A stretch of 64,000 bases of DNA from Longimicrobiales bacterium (GTDB lineage Bacteria > Gemmatimonadota > Gemmatimonadetes > Longimicrobiales > Gaopeijiaceae). The stretch spans positions 1,715,340-1,779,339 of the forward strand of contig OX638356.1 in NCBI GenBank assembly GCA_951813395.1, given 5' to 3'. The notes beneath the pieces are model-generated. The model worked only from the letters and a program-made list of their open reading frames with translations, did not search any database and had not been told where the DNA came from. Of this stretch, positions 27,253 through 36,119 are shown in pieces (position 1 is the stretch's first letter; the number at the start of each line of letters is the position of its first letter). Position numbers and translations under genes: made by a program.

Positions 27253-30227
27253 GGCGCGCCCGGGGCTGCGCCCGCCCTCCGTACGGTTACCACTCCCGAG
27301 CCCGCGGTCCCGTCCACGGAAACGTCGAAGTTGGCTGCGGCCCCTTCTGCCACTTCGAACGAGGCGGTGGCATCCGCTCCACGCGACCCGTCCCCGCGCA
27401 ACACCCGGTAGGTTCCCGAGGGCAGCCCGGCCACGCGCACCGCGTTGACGTGCGCCGCCGGGTTCCGGCTTTCGAGTTCGAAGCTGAGTTCTCCGAGGTC
27501 CTCACTGAACGCTATGGGCCGGCCCGCCGCGAAACGGTCGACCTCGGTCTCGACGTGGAGGCGCCCGCCCGCCAACAGCGCGTGGAAGCGCCGCCGCACG
27601 CCGTCCCGCGGCACGACCTCGATTCGGCCCGCCCGCCCGGCCGCCTCCCGCCAGGTGCCGCCGAAGCAGAACCGTCCGAAGACCGGGTCGTCCGCGATCA
27701 CGGTGCGCGCGCAGCGGAGGCCGCCGCAAAAGCCCAGGTCGATTTCGCACGAGTAGTACCACGATCCGCGCGAGTGCGGCTGGTCGAGCCAGGTCTCCCC
27801 GTACGGAGCGGGTTCGAAACCGCCGCCCGCGCCGCCGTCGTTTTCCGGGCCCGGATACCAGTGGCCGTAGCCGGATTCCGGGGTGCCGGTGTTCATCAGC
27901 GCCCAGGCGCTCAGGAAGGACGCATAGCCAAGCCGAAGGTAGGGCCACGGGTCCTCTGCATGGTGAAGCGCGTAGTCGAGCACGCTCCAGCCCCCCATCT
28001 GCGACATGTAGGTGAGCGTGTAGGAGTTCCCGCCGGAGCCCCTTATGTCGGAGCCGAGCAGGTAGTATGCGTTCTCCAGCCAGCCGCGGCAGAATACGTT
28101 CGCGGCCATCTGGATCTCCATGAACTCCCGCGCGGCCTCCAGCGGAATGCGCGTCGAAGGCGGATAGTCGACCCATCCCACGCGCACTTCGCGGGGCTCT
28201 TCCGGGCCTCCGGCGTCGGCCATCGCCAGGGCGTGTTTCGCCAGTGCGTGCGTCTCCTCGAAGCCCGTGGTGTCGAACGGGTACTCCGAGCGGAAGAGGT
28301 CGGGCCGGCCGGTCACGAAGGTTCGTACCTTGCGTTCCCAGTGCGGGAGCAGGCGCTCGGCCTCGTTGCGCATCCCTTCGGCGAAGAGCGCACCGACGAC
28401 GTCCTGGACGACCAGCCCGTTCATCAGCCCGGTCTCGTACGCCGACCAGCGCTCGATCTCCCACGGAATGGTGAAAAGGGCGAGGGCGGTGCCGTAGGCG
28501 CGCATCAAGTATTGATGCGCGGTCATCGCCGTGCGGATGTGGGGGTGATTCCTCGCGACCCGGTACATGCTCAGGTACATGAGGGTGACATGGGGGTAGT
28601 CGTAGATCCGCCACAGGTGCTGCCGGCCCGCCCGCCCGGGATCGTCGCTCTCGCGGTTCGTTTTCCAGTCGGGGATCCCGTAGATCCCGTAGGAGAATGT
28701 CTCCTCGGTCGTCCGCTGAAGCCCGCCCCATACGAAGTTCTCGATGTAGTAGTCGAGGGCCTCGACCTCTTGCTGCACCGGGTATTCCGCGTTCTTGGAG
28801 GCGAGAAAGGCCGGCTTGCTGAGCCCGGGATCGTCGCAGGTCACCTCGTAGATCCGCCACCCGACGATCCGGTCGTAGTTGTCGGGCCCGAGCATCACGT
28901 GCGTGTCCATGGCCCACTCGGCCAGGAGCCCGTCGTACCAGAGGGCCGGGTCGCGGTGCTGATGGGTGGCGATGAAGGCGGCGCGCTTGGCGATGAGCGT
29001 CTCCAACGGCTCCGTGGCGAAGAACTCGAGGTGCATGTGGCGGTCGTCGCCGAATCGGACCGTGAGACGGTTCTCGCCGAGCCGCGAGAGGGCGACTTCG
29101 TAGATGACCGAATCGCCGTCCCGGCCCACGCGGCGGAGGCGTGTTGCCGCGGGATGTTCCGCGTCCACCCCGCGAATCTCTTCTTGCGAACGCAGCGCGA
29201 TGCGGGCTTGGAGGTCCGTCGGCACGGTCATGCCGGGTACCACCTGCACGTCCACCAGGCCGTGCTCGAAGAGAATCTCCCGAGCGTGGTCGTAGTCGTC
29301 CGCCCAGCGCATGGTGAAGGCGTAGGACCGCTCTTCACCGGGCCCCAGCACGAGATTGGTGTTGGGTTGCCGCCAGTGGCAGCCTCGTTCCACCGCGACC
29401 GCGCCTGCCGCCGCGGAATGGATGAAGACCCGGTATCCGCTCTGCGCTTCCCAGTATTCGAGCGCGGTGTGCCCGTCGGGAGTGAGCATGAGGTAGGGTC
29501 CTACGCTGTTGCCGCGTGTCCATACCAGGTACGAGCCGTGGCCCGCGACGAGGCTGTGCTTGAGCACGGGCGGCGACGGGTTCTCCTCCCCTCTGCGAGG
29601 GCGGTTGGGGTTGATGGGCAGAGGGATCGCGAGGTCTCCGATTTCGATGGCGCGACCGGTCGGGTTGCGGGCGGTGATCGTCCACAGGATCGAATCCTCT
29701 GCGACCGTGAAGCGGACGTCGACTTGCGGCGCCCCCGATCCGGGCGGGCCGGTCACCGTGACCCGCTGGTCCTGGCCGTCGGCGCTGGCCCGAGCGACAC
29801 GGCGGACCTCGGCGTCGTCGGTCCGGACATCGCGCCAGGCTTCGTCCCCCCGCCGGAAGCGCACGATGACGTCGCCCAGGCGGGTCTCCGGCGTCACGTA
29901 CTCGGTGGCGACCGTGTCGTCGGCGCAGCGCAGGCTGGTAATCGTCCCGTCCTCAAAGGTCACGACGAACCGGGAGGCCCGAGCGCGTCGGGGCGCGGCG
30001 GCGCGTGGTGAGCGCGTGCCTGCACTCCCCGGGACTTCCATGGTCGTGCCCAGGGTTGCGAGGCCGGCCGCCTGGAGGAACTGGCGGCGGCTGGGGCCGG
30101 CGGTGTCACCCCCGGAGGACCCGCGGCGGCCTGGGCGGGCGGGGTCATTCCCGGACGACTCGCGGCGGCCTGGGCGGGCGGGGTCTGCGCGACTCATGGG
30201 GGCGGCTCCCAGGCTCCTCGCGGTCAT
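27249..30227 (-). CDS. Large Tat-exported DUF5695-like protein, copy A
   Basis: A 992-residue protein with a Tat motif SRRQFLQAAGLATLG around residues 46-60. In front of it lies a 13-residue repeat region (RRxSSGxDPARPG). The mature protein starts with beta-sandwich-like sequence and continues as a probable (alpha/alpha)6 toroid: FVWGGLQRTTEETFSYGIYG, YDYPHVTLMYLSMYRVARN, YPFDTTGFEETHALAKHAL, RLGYASFLSAWALMNTG. It is paralogous to the gene at 33115-35964. I place both near DUF5695 from memory, with moderate confidence. A carbohydrate-active role (hydrolase or lyase) is inferred from the fold and operon. ATG 30227 overlaps the upstream gene by 4 bases; ATG 30197 is an alternative with a nearby GGGAG and would shorten the repeat region. 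Confidence 0.65.
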   Translation of the reverse strand: MTARSLGAAPMSRADPARPGRRESSGNDPARPGRRGSSGGDTAGPSRRQFLQAAGLATLGTTMEVPGSAGTRSPRAAAPRRARASRFVVTFEDGTITSLRCADDTVATEYVTPETRLGDVIVRFRRGDEAWRDVRTDDAEVRRVARASADGQDQRVTVTGPPGSGAPQVDVRFTVAEDSILWTITARNPTGRAIEIGDLAIPLPINPNRPRRGEENPSPPVLKHSLVAGHGSYLVWTRGNSVGPYLMLTPDGHTALEYWEAQSGYRVFIHSAAAGAVAVERGCHWRQPNTNLVLGPGEERSYAFTMRWADDYDHAREILFEHGLVDVQVVPGMTVPTDLQARIALRSQEEIRGVDAEHPAATRLRRVGRDGDSVIYEVALSRLGENRLTVRFGDDRHMHLEFFATEPLETLIAKRAAFIATHQHRDPALWYDGLLAEWAMDTHVMLGPDNYDRIVGWRIYEVTCDDPGLSKPAFLASKNAEYPVQQEVEALDYYIENFVWGGLQRTTEETFSYGIYGIPDWKTNRESDDPGRAGRQHLWRIYDYPHVTLMYLSMYRVARNHPHIRTAMTAHQYLMRAYGTALALFTIPWEIERWSAYETGLMNGLVVQDVVGALFAEGMRNEAERLLPHWERKVRTFVTGRPDLFRSEYPFDTTGFEETHALAKHALAMADAGGPEEPREVRVGWVDYPPSTRIPLEAAREFMEIQMAANVFCRGWLENAYYLLGSDIRGSGGNSYTLTYMSQMGGWSVLDYALHHAEDPWPYLRLGYASFLSAWALMNTGTPESGYGHWYPGPENDGGAGGGFEPAPYGETWLDQPHSRGSWYYSCEIDLGFCGGLRCARTVIADDPVFGRFCFGGTWREAAGRAGRIEVVPRDGVRRRFHALLAGGRLHVETEVDRFAAGRPIAFSEDLGELSFELESRNPAAHVNAVRVAGLPSGTYRVLRGDGSRGADATASFEVAEGAAANFDVSVDGTAGSGVVTVRRAGAAPGAP
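30091..30195 (-). repeat. 39-bp tandem repeat in the N-terminal coding region
   Basis: About 2.7 copies of a 39-base unit (30091-30129, 30130-30168, 30169-30195) that begins CCTGGGCGGGCGGGGTC on the plus strand. The second and third units are nearly identical over their shared length. The unit keeps frame and encodes 13 residues (about ARPGRRxSSGxDx) just before the Tat motif of the DUF5695-like protein. Copy number could vary between strains without breaking the frame. Confidence 0.8.
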
Positions 30228-33118
30228 CCGTCGATGCCCAGGAACGCGCGCGCTTCCGACAGGTAGCGGCCCGGTGCTCCGGCCGCCTCCAGTCGCCGGT
30301 ACTCGTGACGGGCGTCCGCCAGGCGACCCGCTTGTGCATGCAGCCTCACCAACGCCACGCCTGACCGGAAGTTGAACCGGAAACGCGCCAACGCGAGTTC
30401 GTGATGCTCGACCGCGCCGTCCAGGTCGCCGTCGCGTTCGGCGAGCATGCCGGCGCGGGTGTGCACCCGGGACGCCGTGGGCTCGCCAAAGGCGCCGACC
30501 GGCGCGAAACCGCCATCCCGAAAGACGAACTCGACCGGACCCGGCTCCCGGACCATCTTCAACGCCCGCTCGAGGAGCGCCCGCGATTCGTCGTCGTCCA
30601 CGCCATCGAGCACCTCGCTGAGCTGCACGATGGCGCTCAGCGGGGAACCGTCAAGGTCGAGCACCTGTTCGAGCAGGCGCCGCGCGGCCGCCGCGTTCCC
30701 GTCGTGCGCCGCGAACTCCGATCGGACCTCAAGAACGCGCGGATCGTCCGGATCCAACAACTGCGCCGTAGCGAGGTCTTCGTGTCCCTCGTCGGGCCTT
30801 CCGGTTCGCAGTTCTGCCAGCGCCAACTCGGCCCAGGCCGATGGATCCCGGCGATTGATGTTCTCGAGACTGTGCCTGAGCGCCTGCTCGGCTCCCTCGT
30901 AGTCCTCCCTGAGCATTCTCCCGCTTGCCCTCAGGATCCAGGGGTTCGCGATGCCGCCATACGGATTGGGCGACTCCTCGATGCTCAGCGCCGAGTCCAG
31001 GGCCAGTTCCATGCTGTCGAGCCTGCCGGCCGCATGGTAGACATCGGCCAGCCTCAACCGGGGCTCCGCGGAATCCGGACGACGGTGTGCCGCAGTGCGG
31101 AGAACTTCAATGGCGCGCTGGTGGTCGCGCGTCTGCAGAACCACGTCCTCGGCGAGTCCCGCGTAACCGGCGATGGCCTCGGGGAAGGCTTCGATGGACA
31201 TGCGGTGCAGACTCCGTGCCTCGGCGTAGTTGCCCCGGAGCAGATGGACGCGTGCGAGCAGGGACAGGAGGTCGGGATGGTCACCGTAGCGTCTCAGCGC
31301 CTCCCGCGCCGTCGTGGCCGCCCCGGTCAGGTCGCCCTCCCGGACCAGCGTGTTTCCCTTCTGCCGGTACGCGCGAATCTCGACATCCCGGTAATTGTCC
31401 CCCTCGTTGACCCGTTCGAGGAACTCGAAGAGCGCGGGATCCCTGGTGCGCAGTTGGTCCCGGGTGTGCTTCGAGGTCCCCCGCTGGTCCGTGAACTTGA
31501 CCTCGGAGATGAAGGCCTCGGCGGCCTGGGCGAGGTACTCCATCTCGTTGAAGTCGGCGTAGTAGTCCAGCGTGCGCCGCTCCGCCCTGGCGGTCTGGAA
31601 CAGGCGCGCAACCTCGACACGCTGGTCGTCGGGGAACATGCCGTGCACCTGATGCGTGAATTCGTGCGTGACGACATTCCAGCGCTGATAGCGCACGTCC
31701 CGGACCCATTCCTCGCCGCCGACGGCGTGAAAGCCCCCTTGCCCCTTGACGTCGTCCCACAGCCGCAGGTCGAAGGTGCGCGTCCCCCTGGTGCGCTCCT
31801 TGTGGGGGGACTGCCAGAGCAGCTTGTGGAACGGCAAAAGGTGGAAGGTGGCACCGCCGACCGCGAGGGCGGGCAGGTAGTTGCTGAAGGGCTCCACGGA
31901 CAGGCGCACGATCTTCCGGAGTTGATCGTCGAGACGCTCATAGTCCGGGAAAACGTCCCGCAAACCGGGCGGCTCCGGCGCATCGCGCTGCTCGAAGACC
32001 GCGCGCATCTCGTCCAGCCCCACGATCACGCGGTCCCGCATCCGACGAAGGGCATAGCTGATCCCGTAGTGGGCGAGACCGTATCCGGGATGATCGGCCA
32101 GGATTCGCTCGAACCACCCCAGCGCGGTTTCGAACTCTCCCAGATGATAGTGCGCCGTGCCGATGCCCATGAGGGCCACCGTGTTCGCGGGGTCGGTGGC
32201 CAGGACCTCGCGGAACGGGTCCATCGCCTCGCTGTACCGTCGAGCCAGCAGGTGCTGGTCTCCGAGGGTCAGGAGCTCGCCGATACGGCCGTCGAACTCG
32301 CCGGGATCCGCCGGTACCGAGTCGTAGCCGAAGAGCGATCCTCCGTTGCCGAGGTAGGAGTGAGCTCCCTGTGAGAAGGGATCGAGGTCGATGGCCCGTT
32401 GGGCGTGTCGGTACGCGCTCTCGAGTTCTCCGTCGCTCCTGAGGACGGAGGCCAGCGCGGCGTGGGCGGCGGCGGACAGGGAATCGGCGGCGACGGCCCG
32501 AAGCACCGACGCTCTCCACTCTGCGTTGGCCTGTGCCTCGCGATCGATGCGGGCGGCCAGCAGGTGGGCGGGGGCGAGGGATGGATCGAGGTCGAGCGCC
32601 TGTTGGAGGAGGGCACGTGCATCCGTGTGGCTGTCGGTCCAGAAGGCAACTTCGGCAAGGCCCAGTAACGCATCCGCCGAGTTCGGGTCCCGCTCGAGCA
32701 GCTGGCCGAAGATCGTGCTCGCGGCGACCAGGTCCACCCTGTCGAGGGCCAGCCGACCCTCGAGCAGGACGACCCCCTCACTTTCCGGTGCCAGTTCGGC
32801 GGCGTATGCCAGCGACCGGGCCGCGTCTCCGAAACGGTACTGGCGGCGACGGAGGTGAGCCTGCGCAAGCAGGGCGTCCGGTCGGTCCGGATCTTCGCTG
32901 AGCAGCTGCCCCAGAATCGAGTCGGCGTCTTCGTAGCGGCCCGCCTGCATTCGCAGCCCCGCCATTCGGCAGCGGAGTTCCCGCGACGTGGGCCGATCCT
33001 CGATCAGACGCTCGGTCTCGGCGGTCGCCGAATCCAGTTGCCCGACTGTCCTGACCGGCTGGACGCACCCGGAGTCCTGGACGCCGATCGAAAGAGTGAG
33101 TGCCGCGATGACGTTCAT
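30224..33118 (-). CDS. TPR protein with an embedded HExxH metallopeptidase domain
   Basis: A 964-residue protein. It has a short hydrophobic N-terminus (MNVIAALTLSIGVQDSGC), then TPR repeats over about 30-360, a gluzincin-like domain with HEFTHQVH at 485-492 and NEMEYLAQAAEAF at 524-536, and a second set of TPR repeats to the end. The zinc ligands would be H485 and H489 with Glu 525 or 534. A larger upstream frame exists, but the ATG at 33118 overlaps the stop of the preceding gene by 4 bases and removes an 80-residue nonconserved leader. It lies between two DUF5695-like paralogues with 4-base overlaps on both sides, so co-translation is likely. Substrate unknown; processing or assembly of the flanking proteins is conceivable. 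Confidence 0.75.
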   Translation of the reverse strand: MNVIAALTLSIGVQDSGCVQPVRTVGQLDSATAETERLIEDRPTSRELRCRMAGLRMQAGRYEDADSILGQLLSEDPDRPDALLAQAHLRRRQYRFGDAARSLAYAAELAPESEGVVLLEGRLALDRVDLVAASTIFGQLLERDPNSADALLGLAEVAFWTDSHTDARALLQQALDLDPSLAPAHLLAARIDREAQANAEWRASVLRAVAADSLSAAAHAALASVLRSDGELESAYRHAQRAIDLDPFSQGAHSYLGNGGSLFGYDSVPADPGEFDGRIGELLTLGDQHLLARRYSEAMDPFREVLATDPANTVALMGIGTAHYHLGEFETALGWFERILADHPGYGLAHYGISYALRRMRDRVIVGLDEMRAVFEQRDAPEPPGLRDVFPDYERLDDQLRKIVRLSVEPFSNYLPALAVGGATFHLLPFHKLLWQSPHKERTRGTRTFDLRLWDDVKGQGGFHAVGGEEWVRDVRYQRWNVVTHEFTHQVHGMFPDDQRVEVARLFQTARAERRTLDYYADFNEMEYLAQAAEAFISEVKFTDQRGTSKHTRDQLRTRDPALFEFLERVNEGDNYRDVEIRAYRQKGNTLVREGDLTGAATTAREALRRYGDHPDLLSLLARVHLLRGNYAEARSLHRMSIEAFPEAIAGYAGLAEDVVLQTRDHQRAIEVLRTAAHRRPDSAEPRLRLADVYHAAGRLDSMELALDSALSIEESPNPYGGIANPWILRASGRMLREDYEGAEQALRHSLENINRRDPSAWAELALAELRTGRPDEGHEDLATAQLLDPDDPRVLEVRSEFAAHDGNAAAARRLLEQVLDLDGSPLSAIVQLSEVLDGVDDDESRALLERALKMVREPGPVEFVFRDGGFAPVGAFGEPTASRVHTRAGMLAERDGDLDGAVEHHELALARFRFNFRSGVALVRLHAQAGRLADARHEYRRLEAAGAPGRYLSEARAFLGIDG

Positions 33119-35964
33119 CGTCGGCCATCCAGCACGACTACGGTCGGTCCTCCGCCCAGGGGCACCACGTAGGCGCCCCGCTCCATCGGAAACGACTCGG
33201 CTGGCGCGATCGGGCCCACTCCTTCGATGGCAGCAGGCTGCTCGACACGCAACCGCGCGCTGCGCACGGTCGCCGTGGCTGGCGAGAGCGTCACCCGGAC
33301 CACCGCTCCGGACAGCTCGACGGCCTCGAAGGCGCCCGCGTCGAGCGTGAGCCAAAGACCGAGCGGCGCCAGGTACACCCGTGAACGGGCGGCGTCGAGA
33401 GGGACCACGCGGACCATGCCCGCCGCGTCGTCCGACGCGCTCTCCGTGTCGCGCGAAGCCACGCTCAGGTTGCCTCCGAACGCCAGCCAGCCGAAAACCG
33501 GATCGTTGACGACATACGTGCCCGTGCCCACCGCGTGCCCGAAGAACCCGGGCCCATAGTCGCCGGAGTAGCCGTCAATCCGGAGCGTCGCAGGGTAGGC
33601 ATGGAATGCGCTGGGACCGAAGCCGTCGCGCGTCACGTTCGCAATGCCTCCCATCATTCCTGCGTACCCGACGCGCAGCAGGTAGAGGTCTTCAGGGTGG
33701 TCCCGGTATTCGGAGAGGACGGGGATCGCGTTCAGCGCCGAGCCGTAGTGGTGGAGCTGGCGCTCGATCCCGCGAAGCTTGCCCGCGTACATGAAGTCCC
33801 AGTACCTGCGGGCGCTCCCGTTGTAGCCCCAATGCGGAACGGTGGGCATATAGGCGAGGATGGCGTTCAGCGTCACGAGCGCCTTCTCGTCGAAACCGAA
33901 GTACCTGCACCACGCATACACTTCCTCCTGTCCGGTCGAGTCCCACGGCATCTCGCTGCCGAACGGATAGCCGAGCGAGCGCCACACTTCCGCCCGTGCG
34001 CGCATCGTCTCCTCGAGCGCCCCGGCCGCCTCCAGCCAGCCCTCCCGCTGCAGGTCGAGCAGGATGAGGAGGAAAACGGTCCCGTCCATCTGGCCGAACT
34101 GGGCGTAGCGCGGGGCGTGCTCGGCCATGGCCAGCCCGGTCCGCCAGGCGCGGTCGAGATACCAGTCCCAGGGGTGATTGGTGACCAGACCCTCCTGGTT
34201 GCGGGCCAGGCGGTACAGGACCCAGTGCAGCGCGGCGACGTGGGGATAGTTGTAGGAGCGGACGACGGTCATCGCGTGCTCGCGATCCCAGCTCGACCAG
34301 CCGCCGTAGCGAACGTCGTCGCTGTAGGTGCCCTCGGGCATGTCATCCGGCTCATAGTAGAACAGACTCTTGCGGACGCCGTAGGCAAGTTCGCCCTCGT
34401 CGTACTGCAGTCCGCCCCACAACACCTCGTCCACGAAACGCTGCATCTTCACGAGTTCGGCCGGGTCGGGCTGGACGAGCTGCTTCATGATCGCGGCCAG
34501 CCAGGAGCCCGATCCGCCCTCGTCCCCCAGACCGGCGATCCAGGCCCGGTTGTCCTCGGTGACGTGGCTGCGCTCGTCGTAGTCGTAGCTGATGACCGAT
34601 GGACTTCGTCCAAACGGATCGTCGCGCTCCTCGAACCACTGCTCGGTGGTGAGAAACCGGCCCAGGTCGGCCACGACGTCACCGGCCGGCTTGACGACCT
34701 TGTAGTGGATGGTCTGCTCCAGACCGTCTTCGTACGCGATGGTCATGCGCGCGCGGCCCCACGACCGCCCGCGCACGTCGTAGGCGAGCCAGCCGGATGC
34801 GGCGGGGTCGGCGGCGGTCGTGAGCGCTGCCGGGTTCCCGGAGCGCGTGATCGTGAGCGCGCCCGGAGGGTCCACCTCGAGCGACCGCACTCCGGCGGCA
34901 TGCTTGAGAAAGAGCCGACCATCGTTGTCCATCGGCAACACGTAGCCGGGCAACCCCACAGCGACCGGCCGGCGGTTCGCAAGCAGGGTGGACTCAATCT
35001 CGCGGATCTCGTCGGCCACGAGAAACCCGACGCCGTACGAGCGGGTTTCTCCGGGTGCCAGGGTGGCGGAGGTCGGCGGATTCCACGGGTCGGCTCCGCT
35101 CCAATCTTCCTCGGCGTAGGCGCGGCTGTGCGCCATCCACTCGTAGAAGCCCTCGAAAGTGACGCCGCGTGGGGTCGGGTCGCCGAGCAGCGGATTGTAC
35201 GCCTCGAAGGGGGTGTCGCCGAGAGGCACGACGAGCAGCGCGGGCCCTTGTCCGCTAAGGCGTGTGACCTGCAGATATCCGGCGTCCCGTCCGATGTAGG
35301 GGTCGTGGAACGAGGACACCGCGTGTGCTTCGTCCAGCGACCGGTCCGACAGGATGTTGTTGAAGACCATCGGGATGCCAAGAGCCCCGATCTCCACGGG
35401 AACCTCGCCCGGGTTGTGCAACTCGAAGCGGAGCGTCAGGTGGCCATCGCGGGACTCCCAGTAGCGGTGAACGCGCAGGGGGAGGTCGGTGGGGAGGGTG
35501 GGGGCGAGGTCGGAGGCGGCGAGGACCGGTTCCCGGGCGGGAAGGGGCTCGACGGGGCGACGGGCCTCGGCGGTCGAGTAGTGCCTCCAGGCGTCCGAAG
35601 CCTCCCGGCGCAGACGCAGCGTCAGGTCGCCGAGATGGAAGTGCTCGTCACCCGCGCGGCGCTCCAGCCAGTCGGACGGGGTGAAGTCGAACCCGCCGTG
35701 TCCTTCGGGCTGCAGCGCGGCCACGGTCTGTGAGGCGCGCACGAGTGCGAGGCGCAGCGGGCCCGCCTGAAGCTCGTGCACTCCCTGATCGAGGCCGAGG
35801 GTGGGGATTGGGTCGCGGGCGCCGCGTTCCTGAGTGCAGGCGAATTGCAGTGTCGCGGTCGCGGCCATCGCGAGCAGCCGGACGCCGGTCGGCCGGCCAC
35901 GTGGCCGCAACAGCCCTGCAAGCGGGCCGGATCGTCGATCGAGAGCCGCGCCAATCTCTGCCAT
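33115..35964 (-). CDS. Large exported DUF5695-like protein, copy B
   Basis: A 949-residue paralogue of the protein at 27249-30227. Its signal region MAATATLQFAC, about 30 residues in, suggests a lipoprotein. Shared landmarks are VLWGGLQYDEGELAYGVRK, YNYPHVAALHWVLYRLARN, MPWDSTGQEEVYAWCR (the TGxEE pair is present in both copies), and RVGYAGMMGGIANVTRDGFGPSAFHAYP. The C-terminal 150 residues form beta-rich repeats. Probable (alpha/alpha)6 carbohydrate-active enzyme, inferred only. The ATG at 35964 has a GGAG 8 bases upstream, so the start is well supported. A 144-base gap containing a phosphatase stump separates it from araD. Confidence 0.65.
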   Translation of the reverse strand: MAEIGAALDRRSGPLAGLLRPRGRPTGVRLLAMAATATLQFACTQERGARDPIPTLGLDQGVHELQAGPLRLALVRASQTVAALQPEGHGGFDFTPSDWLERRAGDEHFHLGDLTLRLRREASDAWRHYSTAEARRPVEPLPAREPVLAASDLAPTLPTDLPLRVHRYWESRDGHLTLRFELHNPGEVPVEIGALGIPMVFNNILSDRSLDEAHAVSSFHDPYIGRDAGYLQVTRLSGQGPALLVVPLGDTPFEAYNPLLGDPTPRGVTFEGFYEWMAHSRAYAEEDWSGADPWNPPTSATLAPGETRSYGVGFLVADEIREIESTLLANRRPVAVGLPGYVLPMDNDGRLFLKHAAGVRSLEVDPPGALTITRSGNPAALTTAADPAASGWLAYDVRGRSWGRARMTIAYEDGLEQTIHYKVVKPAGDVVADLGRFLTTEQWFEERDDPFGRSPSVISYDYDERSHVTEDNRAWIAGLGDEGGSGSWLAAIMKQLVQPDPAELVKMQRFVDEVLWGGLQYDEGELAYGVRKSLFYYEPDDMPEGTYSDDVRYGGWSSWDREHAMTVVRSYNYPHVAALHWVLYRLARNQEGLVTNHPWDWYLDRAWRTGLAMAEHAPRYAQFGQMDGTVFLLILLDLQREGWLEAAGALEETMRARAEVWRSLGYPFGSEMPWDSTGQEEVYAWCRYFGFDEKALVTLNAILAYMPTVPHWGYNGSARRYWDFMYAGKLRGIERQLHHYGSALNAIPVLSEYRDHPEDLYLLRVGYAGMMGGIANVTRDGFGPSAFHAYPATLRIDGYSGDYGPGFFGHAVGTGTYVVNDPVFGWLAFGGNLSVASRDTESASDDAAGMVRVVPLDAARSRVYLAPLGLWLTLDAGAFEAVELSGAVVRVTLSPATATVRSARLRVEQPAAIEGVGPIAPAESFPMERGAYVVPLGGGPTVVVLDGRR

Positions 35965-36017
35965 GGGCCAGTCTCCGTCAGGTCATCCCACGACAACATG
36001 GGGCACGGAATCCACGT

Positions 36018-36119
36018 CCACCAGCGCGCGCGGTGCTGCTCGCCGGTGTCGGCGAGGGTCCCGTCCAGGTCCCGGAGCACGGCCCGGGGCAGCGCCTCGT
36101 GGGCGATCTCAATCCTGGC
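36018..36119 (-). pseudogene. Stump of a HAD-family phosphatase (beta-phosphoglucomutase-like)
   Basis: In the gap after araD, a minus-strand frame reads EIAHEALPRAVLRDLDGTLA followed by DTGEQHRARWW. This is the N-terminus of a HAD phosphatase: motif I DxDGT is intact (DLDGTLADT) and the EQH-x-x-W context is that of beta-phosphoglucomutase-like proteins. Similarity stops after about 34 codons, where the start of the DUF5695-like gene follows. No other HAD motifs are visible downstream. It overlaps the end of araD by a few codons. Most likely a deletion relic of a former operon member. Recognised by eye. Confidence 0.55.

Noticed and set aside
33119-33355. Upstream extension of the TPR-metallopeptidase frame.
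   Set aside because: It overlaps the end of the DUF5695-like gene, is Arg/Gly/Ala-rich, and a 4-base overlap start at 33118 fits the pattern of the operon.
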